NCBI RefSeq assembly: GCF_050459865.1 | Contig: NZ_JBCMNM010000008.1 | Span: forward strand, 1-18,950 | Source: Rummeliibacillus pycnus_B | GTDB lineage: Bacteria; Bacillota; Bacilli; Bacillales_A; Planococcaceae | Direction of reading: 5' to 3' | DNA: 18,950 nt | Part shown: one piece after another, positions 1 to 6,686 of the stretch | Numbering within the stretch: the stretch's first letter is position 1 | How the letters are laid out: every line of letters begins with the position of its first letter | Made by a program: the position numbers and the translations under genes | Notes under the pieces: generated by a model | Database searches by the model: none | Seen by the model: only the letters and a program-made list of their open reading frames with translations | What the model was told of the DNA's origin: nothing

Positions 1-85
1 GTCTCCGCTAATTCCACTTCTACTAAGATGGTCACACAAGATTTTTATCATAAAAATCAAGCTATTTTTACTTTTTCATTATCCT
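1..85 (-). repeat. End of a dispersed palindromic repeat plus shared flank
   Basis: The first 20 bases are identical to 3825-3844, the right terminus of the complete repeat copy at 3693-3844. Similarity continues past the terminus into the flank: a 17-base block at 62-78 is identical to 3885-3901. This is therefore the edge of another copy in the same orientation, cut by the window start, with a flank homologous to that of the internal copy. From 86 to 175 I see only AT-rich DNA with no gene and no convincing terminator for lplJ. Confidence 0.75.
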
Positions 86-175
86 AGCATAAGCCACTTA
101 CAGGGTATCATCAATCGTTTTTTCAGAAGGAGTGTCGGGGCATTTCCCTTCACTATCATTTAACAGAGCTTAAAA

Positions 176-1168
176 TTAATAAATAAGTTTTAAGAAGTCT
201 TCTTTTGATACGCCACCAAAGTAAGTTGGAATATCGATTCCTTCTAGCGCTTCTGAAATAGTTTGTGGTTCATATTTTTTTCCATTAAGCACTTTTTCGA
301 TATCTTCCATTTCCCCAACACCAAAGAAGTCGCCAAAAATATGTACTTCTTCCATAATACCTTTGTTTACTTCTAAGCGTAGATCAATAAATCCAGAAGG
401 GAATTTTTTTGTACGTTGGATATTGAATTTAGGTGATTGACCATAGTTCCAATCCCATTTTTGGTAACGTTCTTCGGATAGTTTATATATATTTTTCCAA
501 TCTTCTTCTGTTAGTTCATAATATTGAATGTTTTCTTCGCCGCCGAAAATGGATTTTAAAATTTCCATTCTAAATTCTTCTACGGTAATTGGATTGTCCA
601 TAAAATCTGCAATATTCGCTACACGTGATCGGACCGATTTAATACCTTTAGACTCGATTTTTTCTTTTTTCACTTTTAATGCAGATACTACAGCATCAAT
701 ATTTGAATTATACATTAAAGTACCATGACTGAACATACGGCCTTTAGTTGAAAACATTGCATTTCCAGATATTTTACGTCCTTCTGCAAGGATATCATTT
801 CGACCTGATAATTCAGAATCAATGCCTAATTTTTTCATAGCATCTACGACAGGTTGAGTGAACTTTTTAAAGTTTTGGAAGGACTCACCATCATCTTTTG
901 TGATAAAACTATAATTTAAGTTCCCTAGATCATGATATACTGCACCACCACCAGATAAGCGACGAACAACAATGATATCATTTTCTTCTACATAATCTGT
1001 ATTAATCTCTTCAATTGTGTTTTGGTTTTTTCCAATAATAATTGAAGGTTGATTGATATAGAACAGTAAAAATGAATCATCTTCAACATTCAATGTTTTT
1101 AATGCATATTCTTCAATCGCTAAGTTAATACGCGGATCGTTAATTCCTTTGTTATCAATAAAGTACAT
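176..1168 (-). CDS. lplJ: Lipoate--protein ligase LplJ
   Basis: The protein attaches free lipoate, by way of lipoyl-AMP, to lipoyl domains of 2-oxoacid dehydrogenases and GcvH in the cytosol. With the chosen start it has 330 residues, close to B. subtilis LplJ, and matches it nearly end to end from memory. The N-terminal ligase domain holds the family signature RRLSGGGAVYHDLGN at about residues 70-84 and the SGRNDI...GRKISGNA lipoyl-AMP pocket near 120-136. The C-terminal accessory domain contains the FGDFFGVG segment near 279. An in-frame GTG three codons upstream (1175-1177) lies inside the ribosome binding site AAGGAGTG, so the ATG at 1166-1168 is preferred. It diverges from yhfH, its usual neighbour in Bacillus. 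No terminator with a T-tract is visible after the stop. Confidence 0.95.
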   Translation of the reverse strand: MYFIDNKGINDPRINLAIEEYALKTLNVEDDSFLLFYINQPSIIIGKNQNTIEEINTDYVEENDIIVVRRLSGGGAVYHDLGNLNYSFITKDDGESFQNFKKFTQPVVDAMKKLGIDSELSGRNDILAEGRKISGNAMFSTKGRMFSHGTLMYNSNIDAVVSALKVKKEKIESKGIKSVRSRVANIADFMDNPITVEEFRMEILKSIFGGEENIQYYELTEEDWKNIYKLSEERYQKWDWNYGQSPKFNIQRTKKFPSGFIDLRLEVNKGIMEEVHIFGDFFGVGEMEDIEKVLNGKKYEPQTISEALEGIDIPTYFGGVSKEDFLKLIY

Positions 1169-1226
1169 GACTTTCACTCCTTAAACAGTGTCATCAATTA
1201 TTTTAACTTAAATTTTTAATTTTGTA

Positions 1227-1256
1227 TTGACATTAACATCTGTGTTATAATACAAT
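1227..1256 (+). promoter_or_regulatory. Probable sigma-A promoter of yhfH
   Basis: TTGACA at 1227-1232 is followed after 18 bases by TACAAT at 1251-1256. A perfect TATAAT lies at 1246-1251, but only 13 bases from the -35, so it would need another -35. A transcript starting near 1263 gives a leader of about 45 bases with the ribosome binding site at 1292-1299. Confidence 0.6.
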
Positions 1257-1307
1257 ACATAATAACAAATCAGTAATATAACAGAAAAGCTAAGGAGGAG
1301 ATTTTCA

Positions 1308-1433
1308 ATGTTAGAAAATGTTGTTGAATTTTTCAAAAACTTACCTGATAAACACTGTGCAGAATGTGGCGAAAAAATTGATGAACAAAGCGAGTGCTAT
1401 ACAAACACATGCGAACATTGCAACAATCTTTAA
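1308..1433 (+). CDS. yhfH: YhfH family small cysteine-rich protein
   Basis: A 41-residue ORF that is easy to miss because of its size. It begins MLENVVEFFKNLPDK and has two CxxC pairs, Cys17/Cys20 and Cys35/Cys38, with a further Cys30, which suggests a small zinc-binding fold. A strong ribosome binding site (AAGGAGG at 1292-1298) lies 9 bases before the ATG, and a good promoter lies upstream. The sequence start, the NLP motif and the cysteine pattern fit the YhfH family of Bacillales, whose B. subtilis member is also encoded next to lplJ. Its biochemical role is unknown to me. The gene is alone, divergent from lplJ, and ends 115 bases before a strong terminator. Confidence 0.85.
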   Translation: MLENVVEFFKNLPDKHCAECGEKIDEQSECYTNTCEHCNNL

Positions 1434-1456
1434 TCTTTTAGTATTTTTATATTACG

Positions 1457-1486
1457 TACTAAACGTTTCCCAAAAAACGTTTAGTA
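1457..1486. other. Perfect 12-bp inverted repeat after yhfH
   Basis: TACTAAACGTTT (1457-1468) and AAACGTTTAGTA (1475-1486) are perfect reverse complements around a 6-base loop. No T-tract follows on either strand, so it is not a canonical intrinsic terminator. It may be an mRNA 3'-stabilising hairpin for yhfH or a protein binding site. Confidence 0.6.
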
Positions 1487-1548
1487 ACTCACTCCCTCGT
1501 CTTTTGTCTGAACCACAGAAGATGAACTTATAAGTAAATCGCTTACAC

Positions 1549-1589
1549 AAAAAAGCGTAAAGAGCCTGAACAACTCTTTACGCTTTTTT
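1549..1589. terminator. Strong bidirectional intrinsic terminator
   Basis: A perfect 16-bp stem (1549-1564 with 1574-1589, 9-base loop) carries A-run and T-run ends, so it can stop transcription from yhfH on the plus strand and from the luciferase-like gene on the minus strand. The last T of the stem is the first base of the minus-strand stop codon. Confidence 0.92.
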
Positions 1590-2623
1590 TACGCTTTAAT
1601 ATATTGATTGACTTTAGGCATAATTTTTGTAGCTAGTAATTCAATAGAGTGTGCCACTGTTTCAAACGGTTGGCCACCAATATCTAACTGTGCCAAAAAT
1701 CGTGTATGACCGAGTAGCTCATGCTGCTTTAAAATCTTCTCAATTACTTCATCCGGGCTTCCTACAAATAATGCTGTATTAGGACCTGTCATTTTTTCAA
1801 AGCCTTCACGATCCAATCGAAATGCCATACCGCGTTGTTTATTGACGTAACCCCAATAGTTTTTGTAGTAGCCATAAAATTCATCACGAGCTCTCTGACC
1901 ATCTTCTGCAAAGTAACCATGAGCAGTAACAGCCACTTTATATTGTTCTTTTGGATGTCCTGCTGCGATAAATTCACGTTTATAAGCTTCTACCAGTGGC
2001 ACAAAATACTGTGGATTTCCACCAAGTATCGCAAGTGCTAACCCGGTACCAAAACGTCCAGCTCTCATTGCACTTTCGGGTGTACCACCAACACCAATCC
2101 ATGTTGGAATTTCTGTTGTTGCTCGCGGTGAAATTTCTGCATTTTTTAATGGAGCCCTTAGTTGGCCTCTCCAGCTTAATCGTTCTTCTTTATTTAATCG
2201 TTGCCATAGCTCCAGATGCTCTTCAAATAACTCATTGTACTGTTCTAAATTGTATCCGAATAATGGGAACGATTCGATAAATGCACCTCTACCTGCAATG
2301 ATTTCAGCTCGTCCATCTGATAGTAAATCCAATGTGGCAAAGTCTTCATATAATCGAACCGGATCAACAGTACTTAATACCGTTGTAGTACTAGTAAGTT
2401 TTATATTCTTTGTTTGCTGAGCAATGGCGCTTAGCATAACTGGTACAGATGAAACAGCATAATCTAAACGATGATGCTCTCCAACGCCAAATAATTGTAG
2501 TCCTGATTCATCAGCTAATTTTGCTGCTGCCATTACCTCTTTAAGTCTTTCTTTTGCCGATATAGTTTGTCCAGTGTATGGGTTTGGGCCGATATCAGCT
2601 AGGGTATATATGCCAAATTCCAT
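1589..2623 (-). CDS. LLM class (luciferase-like) flavin-dependent monooxygenase
   Basis: 344 residues, the usual size for bacterial luciferase-like F420/FMN oxidoreductases with a TIM-barrel fold. The N-terminal MEFGIYTLAD strand, the GVGEHHRLDYAVSS segment near residues 46-59, the STVDPVRLYEDFATLDLLSDGRAEIIAGRG block near 84-113 and TWIGVGGTPESAMRAGRFG near 173-192 are typical of the group. The enzyme probably takes FMNH2 from a separate reductase and oxygenates an unidentified substrate. The ATG has AAGGAG at a normal distance and lies 13 bases after the stop of the VOC dioxygenase gene, so the two form an operon. This context suggests oxidation of an aromatic or quinone-type compound, but that is inference. 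The exact subfamily is not recognised. Confidence 0.88.
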   Translation of the reverse strand: MEFGIYTLADIGPNPYTGQTISAKERLKEVMAAAKLADESGLQLFGVGEHHRLDYAVSSVPVMLSAIAQQTKNIKLTSTTTVLSTVDPVRLYEDFATLDLLSDGRAEIIAGRGAFIESFPLFGYNLEQYNELFEEHLELWQRLNKEERLSWRGQLRAPLKNAEISPRATTEIPTWIGVGGTPESAMRAGRFGTGLALAILGGNPQYFVPLVEAYKREFIAAGHPKEQYKVAVTAHGYFAEDGQRARDEFYGYYKNYWGYVNKQRGMAFRLDREGFEKMTGPNTALFVGSPDEVIEKILKQHELLGHTRFLAQLDIGGQPFETVAHSIELLATKIMPKVNQYIKA

Positions 2624-2636
2624 TGTCTACTTCTCC

Positions 2637-3473
2637 TTATTTTTCAACAATTATACGATTGCCAGATGGATCAACTGTGATAAAACCATTTTCTGTTTTT
2701 TCGATAGGTGCTCCTATTGTAGTCAATCGGTTGATGACATCTTCATCACGTTCATCTAATTGCACTGTAAAGTTTTGCAATCCGACTTGATTTTTTTTAG
2801 GCTGTGGTGCACCTTCGCCATTCCATGTATTTAAGCCGATATGATGGTGATAATCCCCAGTAGAGATAAATAATGCTTGGCTTCCGTAGCGAAGAACAAC
2901 TTTATAGCCTAATGCTGTATAAAATCTTTCTGCATCCTTCAAATTCGCAACATGTAAATGAATATGTCCCATCACCGTATTTGCTGGTAGTCCATTCCAT
3001 TCACCATCTTGGCTTTTTTTAATATCATCAAAGTTTAAAGGCACAGTTTTCATAAAAACTTGGTCGCCTGTCCAATTCCATTCTTCTGGAGCACGATCAA
3101 CATAAATTTCAATCCCATTATGGTCTGGATCACGTAAATAAAGTGCCTCACTTACATCATGATCGGATGCACCAAAATAGATACTATTAAGTTGGAAATA
3201 CTTGATGATATTTGCTAAGTATTTACGGTTAGGTAAAAGAATCGCAAAGTGATAAAGACCCGTTGTTTTTTGTGGAGATTTATAAGCACCTTCAGGTTGA
3301 ATAATAGATAAAATACTTGTTTTACCATCCGTTGTGAAAGTTACTCTGTCAGTTGTTTTCTGTAAAATTTGAAATCCAATTACTTCCGTATAGTATTTAG
3401 CAGAGCGTTCTAAATCTGATACTTTTATTTCAACATGTTTCACATACATATTCGGTTTATCATGATATTTCAT
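2637..3473 (-). CDS. CatE-like VOC family extradiol dioxygenase
   Basis: 278 residues with two tandem vicinal-oxygen-chelate (glyoxalase fold) domains at about 10-126 and 168-276. Overall it resembles B. subtilis CatE, catechol-2,3-dioxygenase: GLYHFAILLP, DHDVSEALYLRDPDHNGIEIYVDR and GHIHLHVANLKDAERFYT are shared-type blocks. Plausible metal ligands are His13, His75 and Glu122 in the first domain, with His172 and His209-211 at the corresponding strands of the second. The predicted reaction is ring cleavage of a catechol-type substrate with a divalent metal. It is the first gene of an operon with the luciferase-like monooxygenase. The start is the first ATG after a modest AGAGGG site; a second ATG lies eight codons inside. 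CatE-like function is more likely than plain glyoxalase, but the substrate is not shown. Confidence 0.82.
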   Translation of the reverse strand: MKYHDKPNMYVKHVEIKVSDLERSAKYYTEVIGFQILQKTTDRVTFTTDGKTSILSIIQPEGAYKSPQKTTGLYHFAILLPNRKYLANIIKYFQLNSIYFGASDHDVSEALYLRDPDHNGIEIYVDRAPEEWNWTGDQVFMKTVPLNFDDIKKSQDGEWNGLPANTVMGHIHLHVANLKDAERFYTALGYKVVLRYGSQALFISTGDYHHHIGLNTWNGEGAPQPKKNQVGLQNFTVQLDERDEDVINRLTTIGAPIEKTENGFITVDPSGNRIIVEK

Positions 3474-3504
3474 TTTAAGCCCTCTTTTCTTTTACTTACT
3501 TTTT

Positions 3505-3547
3505 GTAACTTACTATATTTTAGTTATTAGATTATGTCAAGTAACTT
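3505..3547 (-). promoter_or_regulatory. Sigma-A promoter of the dioxygenase operon with flanking repeats
   Basis: On the minus strand, TTGACA (3535-3540) is separated by exactly 17 bases from TATAGT (3512-3517), about 40 bases before the start codon. The heptamer GTAACTT occurs on both sides of the promoter (plus-strand 3505-3511 and 3541-3547). The downstream copy forms the short palindrome GTAAC-TTAC at 3505-3513. These could be operator half-sites of a repressor sensing the aromatic substrate; the regulator is not in the window. Confidence 0.7.
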
Positions 3548-3589
3548 TAACTTTTTCAGAGGACAAATTCATTATTATTCATAAACGTA

Positions 3590-3646
3590 TTCAGTGGATT
3601 GCAACGGAGGGTGGCGACTCCTACGGGAAAGCCGGAGTCCACTGAA
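3590..3646 (+). repeat. Miniature copy of the dispersed palindromic repeat
   Basis: A 57-bp unit closed by a perfect 9-bp inverted repeat, TTCAGTGGA (3590-3598) and TCCACTGAA (3638-3646). It contains the family core GGGTGGCGACTCCTACGGGA seen in the longer copies, and an inner inverted repeat GACTCC/GGAGTC (3616-3621 with 3634-3639). It looks like an internally deleted derivative of the roughly 120-bp form. Confidence 0.75.
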
Positions 3647-3692
3647 AAAGTGTAGTAACACAAATATTTATAGTATATATCTGCTATTAAAT

Positions 3693-3844
3693 GAAGTGGA
3701 ATTAGCTCCGCTTTCCGTGGGCGAACTGACGAGCCTCCTCGCTTGTGCTCCTGCATCTCTTCGCTAGCTTCGTCGCAGAGAAAATCTCGCTGTGGGGTCT
3801 CGTCTAGCTCGTTTTCCCACAGGAGTCTCCGCTAATTCCACTTC
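3693..3844 (-). repeat. Complete copy of the dispersed repeat, inverted orientation
   Basis: 152 bp bounded by perfect 14-bp terminal inverted repeats, GAAGTGGAATTAGC (3693-3706) and its complement (3831-3844). Inside lies a second stem, CTGTGGG (3790-3796) with CCCACAG (3816-3822). Read on the minus strand it shows the family order: GGAGACTCCTGTGGGAAAA near the start and GCCCACGGAAAGCGGAG near the end. No ORF with a plausible start is present. Confidence 0.85.
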
Positions 3845-3916
3845 AACGAAGATAGCTATACCAGATTTTCTTCATAAATTACATCTATTTTTACTTTTTC
3901 AGTGCCCTCGAGCAAC

Positions 3917-3965
3917 GAGAAGGAAGCGGCTCGCCCGCGGAAAGCGCTACCCGCAGTGGAAATCA
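3917..3965 (+). repeat. Partial copy (right end only) of the dispersed repeat
   Basis: The segment ending GCTACCCGCAGTGGAAATC differs from the end of the complete copy at 4057-4176 by one base over about 30 positions, and it shares the GCCCGCGGAAAGCGC block. The left half with the CTCCTGCGGG motif is absent, so this is a truncated copy. Confidence 0.7.
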
Positions 3966-4056
3966 ACAGTCTTCTTTACCTCTAGTTTTTACAAAAGAAA
4001 GCTGTTGGTAAATTCTAATTGCAGATTGATTGTATTCTTCAATTACCAATTCGGTT

Positions 4057-4176
4057 GATTGGAACGGAGGGTGGCGACTCCTGCGGGAAAAGCGGGACAG
4101 TCTAAGACCCTGCAGGAGCAAAGCGACGAAGTTGCTTGGCGCCCGCCCGCGGAAAGCGCCACCCGCAGTGGAAATC
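4057..4176 (+). repeat. Complete copy of the dispersed repeat
   Basis: A 120-bp copy with nested inverted repeats: GATT/AATC at the ends, GGGTGGCG (4069-4076) with CGCCACCC (4157-4164), and CTCCTGC (4078-4084) with GCAGGAG (4112-4118). It is visibly GC-richer than the surrounding AT-rich chromosome. It lies beyond the terminator of yhgE. The whole 3.56-4.19 kb stretch holds only such repeats and no credible gene. Confidence 0.88.
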
Positions 4177-4195
4177 TAATCCCTATGTCTCGTAA

Positions 4196-4246
4196 AAGAA
4201 AAAAGGCTGTAGACAAACTCAAAATCTCTTGAGTTTATCTACAGCC
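4196..4246 (-). terminator. Intrinsic terminator of yhgE
   Basis: An 18-bp stem with one mismatch (4205-4222 with 4229-4246, 6-base loop) is followed on the minus strand by TTTTTTCTTTT. It lies 50 bases after the yhgE stop codon. A smaller hairpin, GACCAG/CTGGTC at 4250-4255 and 4264-4269, sits between the stop and the terminator. Confidence 0.92.
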
Positions 4247-4296
4247 TAAGACCAGAAGAATATCTGGTCCCAAATTAATATACTAATTTATTTTTC

Positions 4297-6600
4297 TTAC
4301 TCTGCAGCTGCTTCTTTTGAGTAACGTTTTGCAAATAGCAAAGCAAAGTATCCACATGTAATCGCTAAGAAGACAACCATGTATATCAATAAGATTCCGC
4401 TATTAAATCCGAAGAAGCCCATGTCTCCTGTTGAAATAGCTGCTTTAAAGCCTTGTACTGAATATGTCATTGGTAAAATTGGATTGAAAATATGCAATGC
4501 TTTTGGTACTAACTCTAATGGGAATGTACCTGCACTTGTTGTTAATTGAAGAATAAGGACAATAATAGCTAAGAAACGTCCTGGATCTCCTAATATTGTA
4601 ACGAGCATTTGAACTAAAGCTATAAATGCATAACTTGTGATCAATGCCATTAATATAAATGCTCCAACATTGGCAATTTCAATTTTCAAACCAAATATAG
4701 CAATTGCTACAACAATTAAGGATTGGATTAAACCAACTACTGCCAATACAACCGTTTTACTTGCGAACCACGAGAAACCATTCTTAGGTTTGATTGCTGG
4801 TTCTACTAATGGGAACACAATTGAAATCAGTAATGCCCCAACAAATAATCCAAGTGATATGAAGTAAGGCGCAAAACCTGTACCATAGTTTGGTACTTTG
4901 TTGATTTCTTGTTTTTCAACACCAACTGGTTCACCGACCATATCATATGTTTTTTGTGTTGCATTTACACTTGAAGCTGTCTTATGCGCATCTGCAAGAT
5001 TTGATTGTAATGTACCAGCTCCATCTTTCAATTCAGTTGTACCATCTGCAAGTTGTTGTGAGCCATCTGCAAGTTGTACTGCTCCACTTACTAACGACTC
5101 TGTTCCATTACTTAATGTTCCTAAACCACTTGCTAATTGACCTGATCCGGTTTGTAATTGACCAAGTCCATTATTAAGAGAAGCGATACCAGTATTTAGT
5201 TGACCTGCTCCAGTATCTAATTTTTTTGCACCTTCAATTGAAGTGCTCCAATTAGAAGCAAGTTTATCTGTACCCGCTGCTAATTGTTTTGTTCCTGGAG
5301 CTAATTCGCTACTGACAGATTTGTTCATCTTATCTAAAACAGTTGAAACTTGTGCAGCACCTTGTTTTAATGCTGTTAAATCGTTTGTTGTTGGTGCTTT
5401 AATGCCTACAACGCTGTTATTAAGTTGTGTTGTACCTGCACTTAACTTAGTTGCACCTTCATTTACGTTAGAAGCACCTGTATCAATCGCAGTTGCAGTT
5501 GCAAGTAACGTTTTTTCTTGATCTGCAGGAAGATTCATCGCTTTTATTTGAGCGATTAATTGTTTTGTACCTGCAGCAAGTGATTTTGTTCCTTTTGTTA
5601 AGTCTGATGCACCATTGTTAAGATTAGCTACTCCAGTTTGTAGTGATGAAATTTGTGATGGCATTTCTCCTAAGCCTTTAACAAGTTGTGAAACACCATT
5701 TGACACATTACTTGCACCAGGAGCTAATTGTGATAACCCTGAACTTAATGTACCGACACCATCATTTATTTTTTGTGCACCATTATTTAAAGCATTGATA
5801 TTCGATGTGTTACCTTCTAATCCTGAAACTAAGGTTTCAGTTCCCTTTTTAAGATCAGATGATCCACTTTGTAATTGGCTTGAACCATCTTTTGCTGAAT
5901 CAATACCATTTTTTAAATCGTTTGAGCCAACTGCTGCGGATTTGGCACCATCAGCTAATTGTGTTGCACCGTCTTTTGCAGACTTGATACCATCATTCAA
6001 TTGATTAGCACCTTTACCAAGCTCACCGGCACCTTTTTCTAATTTGCCAGCACCATCAGCCGCATCTCCAAAACCATCGCCCATTTTTTTAATATTAGCA
6101 TATAGTGTTTTGGCATAAGTAGCTGAAACTTGTTTGTTTACTTCTTTACGGACTAATTCCACCGCTGAATTACCAATTTGTCCACCTAAGAAGTTAAATC
6201 CTTCATTTGGTTTATAAATAATTTTCATTTGTTCAGGGTCATCTTCTAAAATTGAAGCTGCATTTTTTGAAAAATCTTTTGGAATAACAATTTCCAAATA
6301 GTAATCTCGATTTTTTAATCCTTTACTTCCTTGCTCTTGTGATGTTTCAGTAAACTTAAAATTCTTACTCTTGATCAGATTATCAACGAGTTCTTTGCCG
6401 AATTGTTCTTCCTTGCCTTCAATAGTAGCACCTTCATCATTATTAACGATTGCCACTGGCAGATCTTCTAAGTGTGCATATGGATCCCAAAATGCCCAAA
6501 GAAACATACCTGCATACAGAACAGGGACAAATAAAACGGCAATTATAGCAATCAGAACTTTTTTAGACTGAAAAATCTTACTCCATTCTGCTTTAATCAC
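4297..6600 (-). CDS. yhgE: YhgE/Pip family membrane protein
   Basis: 767 residues, near the length of B. subtilis YhgE. One N-terminal membrane helix (about 14-37) precedes an extracellular domain beginning DLPVAIVNNDEGAT. Residues about 175-560 form a long coiled-coil-like region of recurring heptad-like units of the form LxxGxxxLxxG, rich in Gly, Ala, Ser and Asn. Five or so C-terminal helices follow (about 578-757) with the family segment SAGTFPLELVPKALHIFNPILPMTYSV at 689-715. The family includes phage infection protein Pip of Lactococcus and relatives of the EsaA/YueB type; the membrane part resembles ABC-2 permeases, but no ATPase is encoded nearby. The start is GTG with GGAGG eight bases upstream. 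An operator matching the tetR promoter lies in its leader, so repression by the neighbouring TetR protein is likely. Its cargo is unknown. Confidence 0.9.
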   Translation of the reverse strand: MIKAEWSKIFQSKKVLIAIIAVLFVPVLYAGMFLWAFWDPYAHLEDLPVAIVNNDEGATIEGKEEQFGKELVDNLIKSKNFKFTETSQEQGSKGLKNRDYYLEIVIPKDFSKNAASILEDDPEQMKIIYKPNEGFNFLGGQIGNSAVELVRKEVNKQVSATYAKTLYANIKKMGDGFGDAADGAGKLEKGAGELGKGANQLNDGIKSAKDGATQLADGAKSAAVGSNDLKNGIDSAKDGSSQLQSGSSDLKKGTETLVSGLEGNTSNINALNNGAQKINDGVGTLSSGLSQLAPGASNVSNGVSQLVKGLGEMPSQISSLQTGVANLNNGASDLTKGTKSLAAGTKQLIAQIKAMNLPADQEKTLLATATAIDTGASNVNEGATKLSAGTTQLNNSVVGIKAPTTNDLTALKQGAAQVSTVLDKMNKSVSSELAPGTKQLAAGTDKLASNWSTSIEGAKKLDTGAGQLNTGIASLNNGLGQLQTGSGQLASGLGTLSNGTESLVSGAVQLADGSQQLADGTTELKDGAGTLQSNLADAHKTASSVNATQKTYDMVGEPVGVEKQEINKVPNYGTGFAPYFISLGLFVGALLISIVFPLVEPAIKPKNGFSWFASKTVVLAVVGLIQSLIVVAIAIFGLKIEIANVGAFILMALITSYAFIALVQMLVTILGDPGRFLAIIVLILQLTTSAGTFPLELVPKALHIFNPILPMTYSVQGFKAAISTGDMGFFGFNSGILLIYMVVFLAITCGYFALLFAKRYSKEAAAE

Positions 6601-6624
6601 AAATTACGCCTCCTAAAAACTAAT

Positions 6625-6647
6625 TGACCAATTCCCTCACTCGGTCA
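6625..6647. promoter_or_regulatory. Probable TetR operator in front of yhgE
   Basis: TGACC (6625-6629) and GGTCA (6643-6647) are separated by 13 bases, exactly the arrangement found at 7270-7292 in the tetR promoter. It lies 25 bases before the yhgE start codon. The -35/-10 of yhgE itself is not clear: TTGCAA at 6653-6658 has no good -10 partner. Confidence 0.65.
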
Positions 6648-6656
6648 CACTCTTGC

Positions 6657-6686
6657 AAAAAAAGAGTCTCACGGTAAGAGACCTCT
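6657..6686 (-). terminator. Terminator overlapping the end of tetR
   Basis: On the minus strand AGAGGTCTC (6678-6686) pairs with GAGACTCT (6663-6670), leaving one bulged G and a 7-base loop, and is followed by a run of seven T. The stem includes the tetR stop codon (6669-6671). It probably reduces read-through from tetR into yhgE, so yhgE would depend on its own promoter. Confidence 0.65.

Noticed and set aside
1246..1251. TATAAT as the -10 of yhfH
   Set aside because: Only 13 bases from the perfect TTGACA; TACAAT at 1251-1256 has acceptable spacing.
3693..3844. Insertion sequence
   Set aside because: Terminal inverted repeats exist, but there is no transposase reading frame and the unit is only 152 bp; at most a non-autonomous element.
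3556..4058. ORFs of 66 and 88 codons across the repeat cluster
   Set aside because: They cover palindromic repeat copies on either strand, have no ribosome binding site, and the frames are not kept between copies.
3590..4176. CRISPR array
   Set aside because: The repeats differ in length and orientation, are themselves palindromic and have no regular spacers; no cas genes are near.
4250..4269. Third TetR operator (GACCAG/CTGGTC)
   Set aside because: The half-sites resemble the operator, but the spacing between GACC and GGTC is 12, not 13, the outer T/A is missing, and the site is downstream of yhgE. More likely a 3' hairpin.
5243..6004. Plus-strand ORFs opposite yhgE, up to 129 codons
   Set aside because: They are mirror frames of the repetitive heptad region of yhgE, lack ribosome binding sites, and resemble no protein family.
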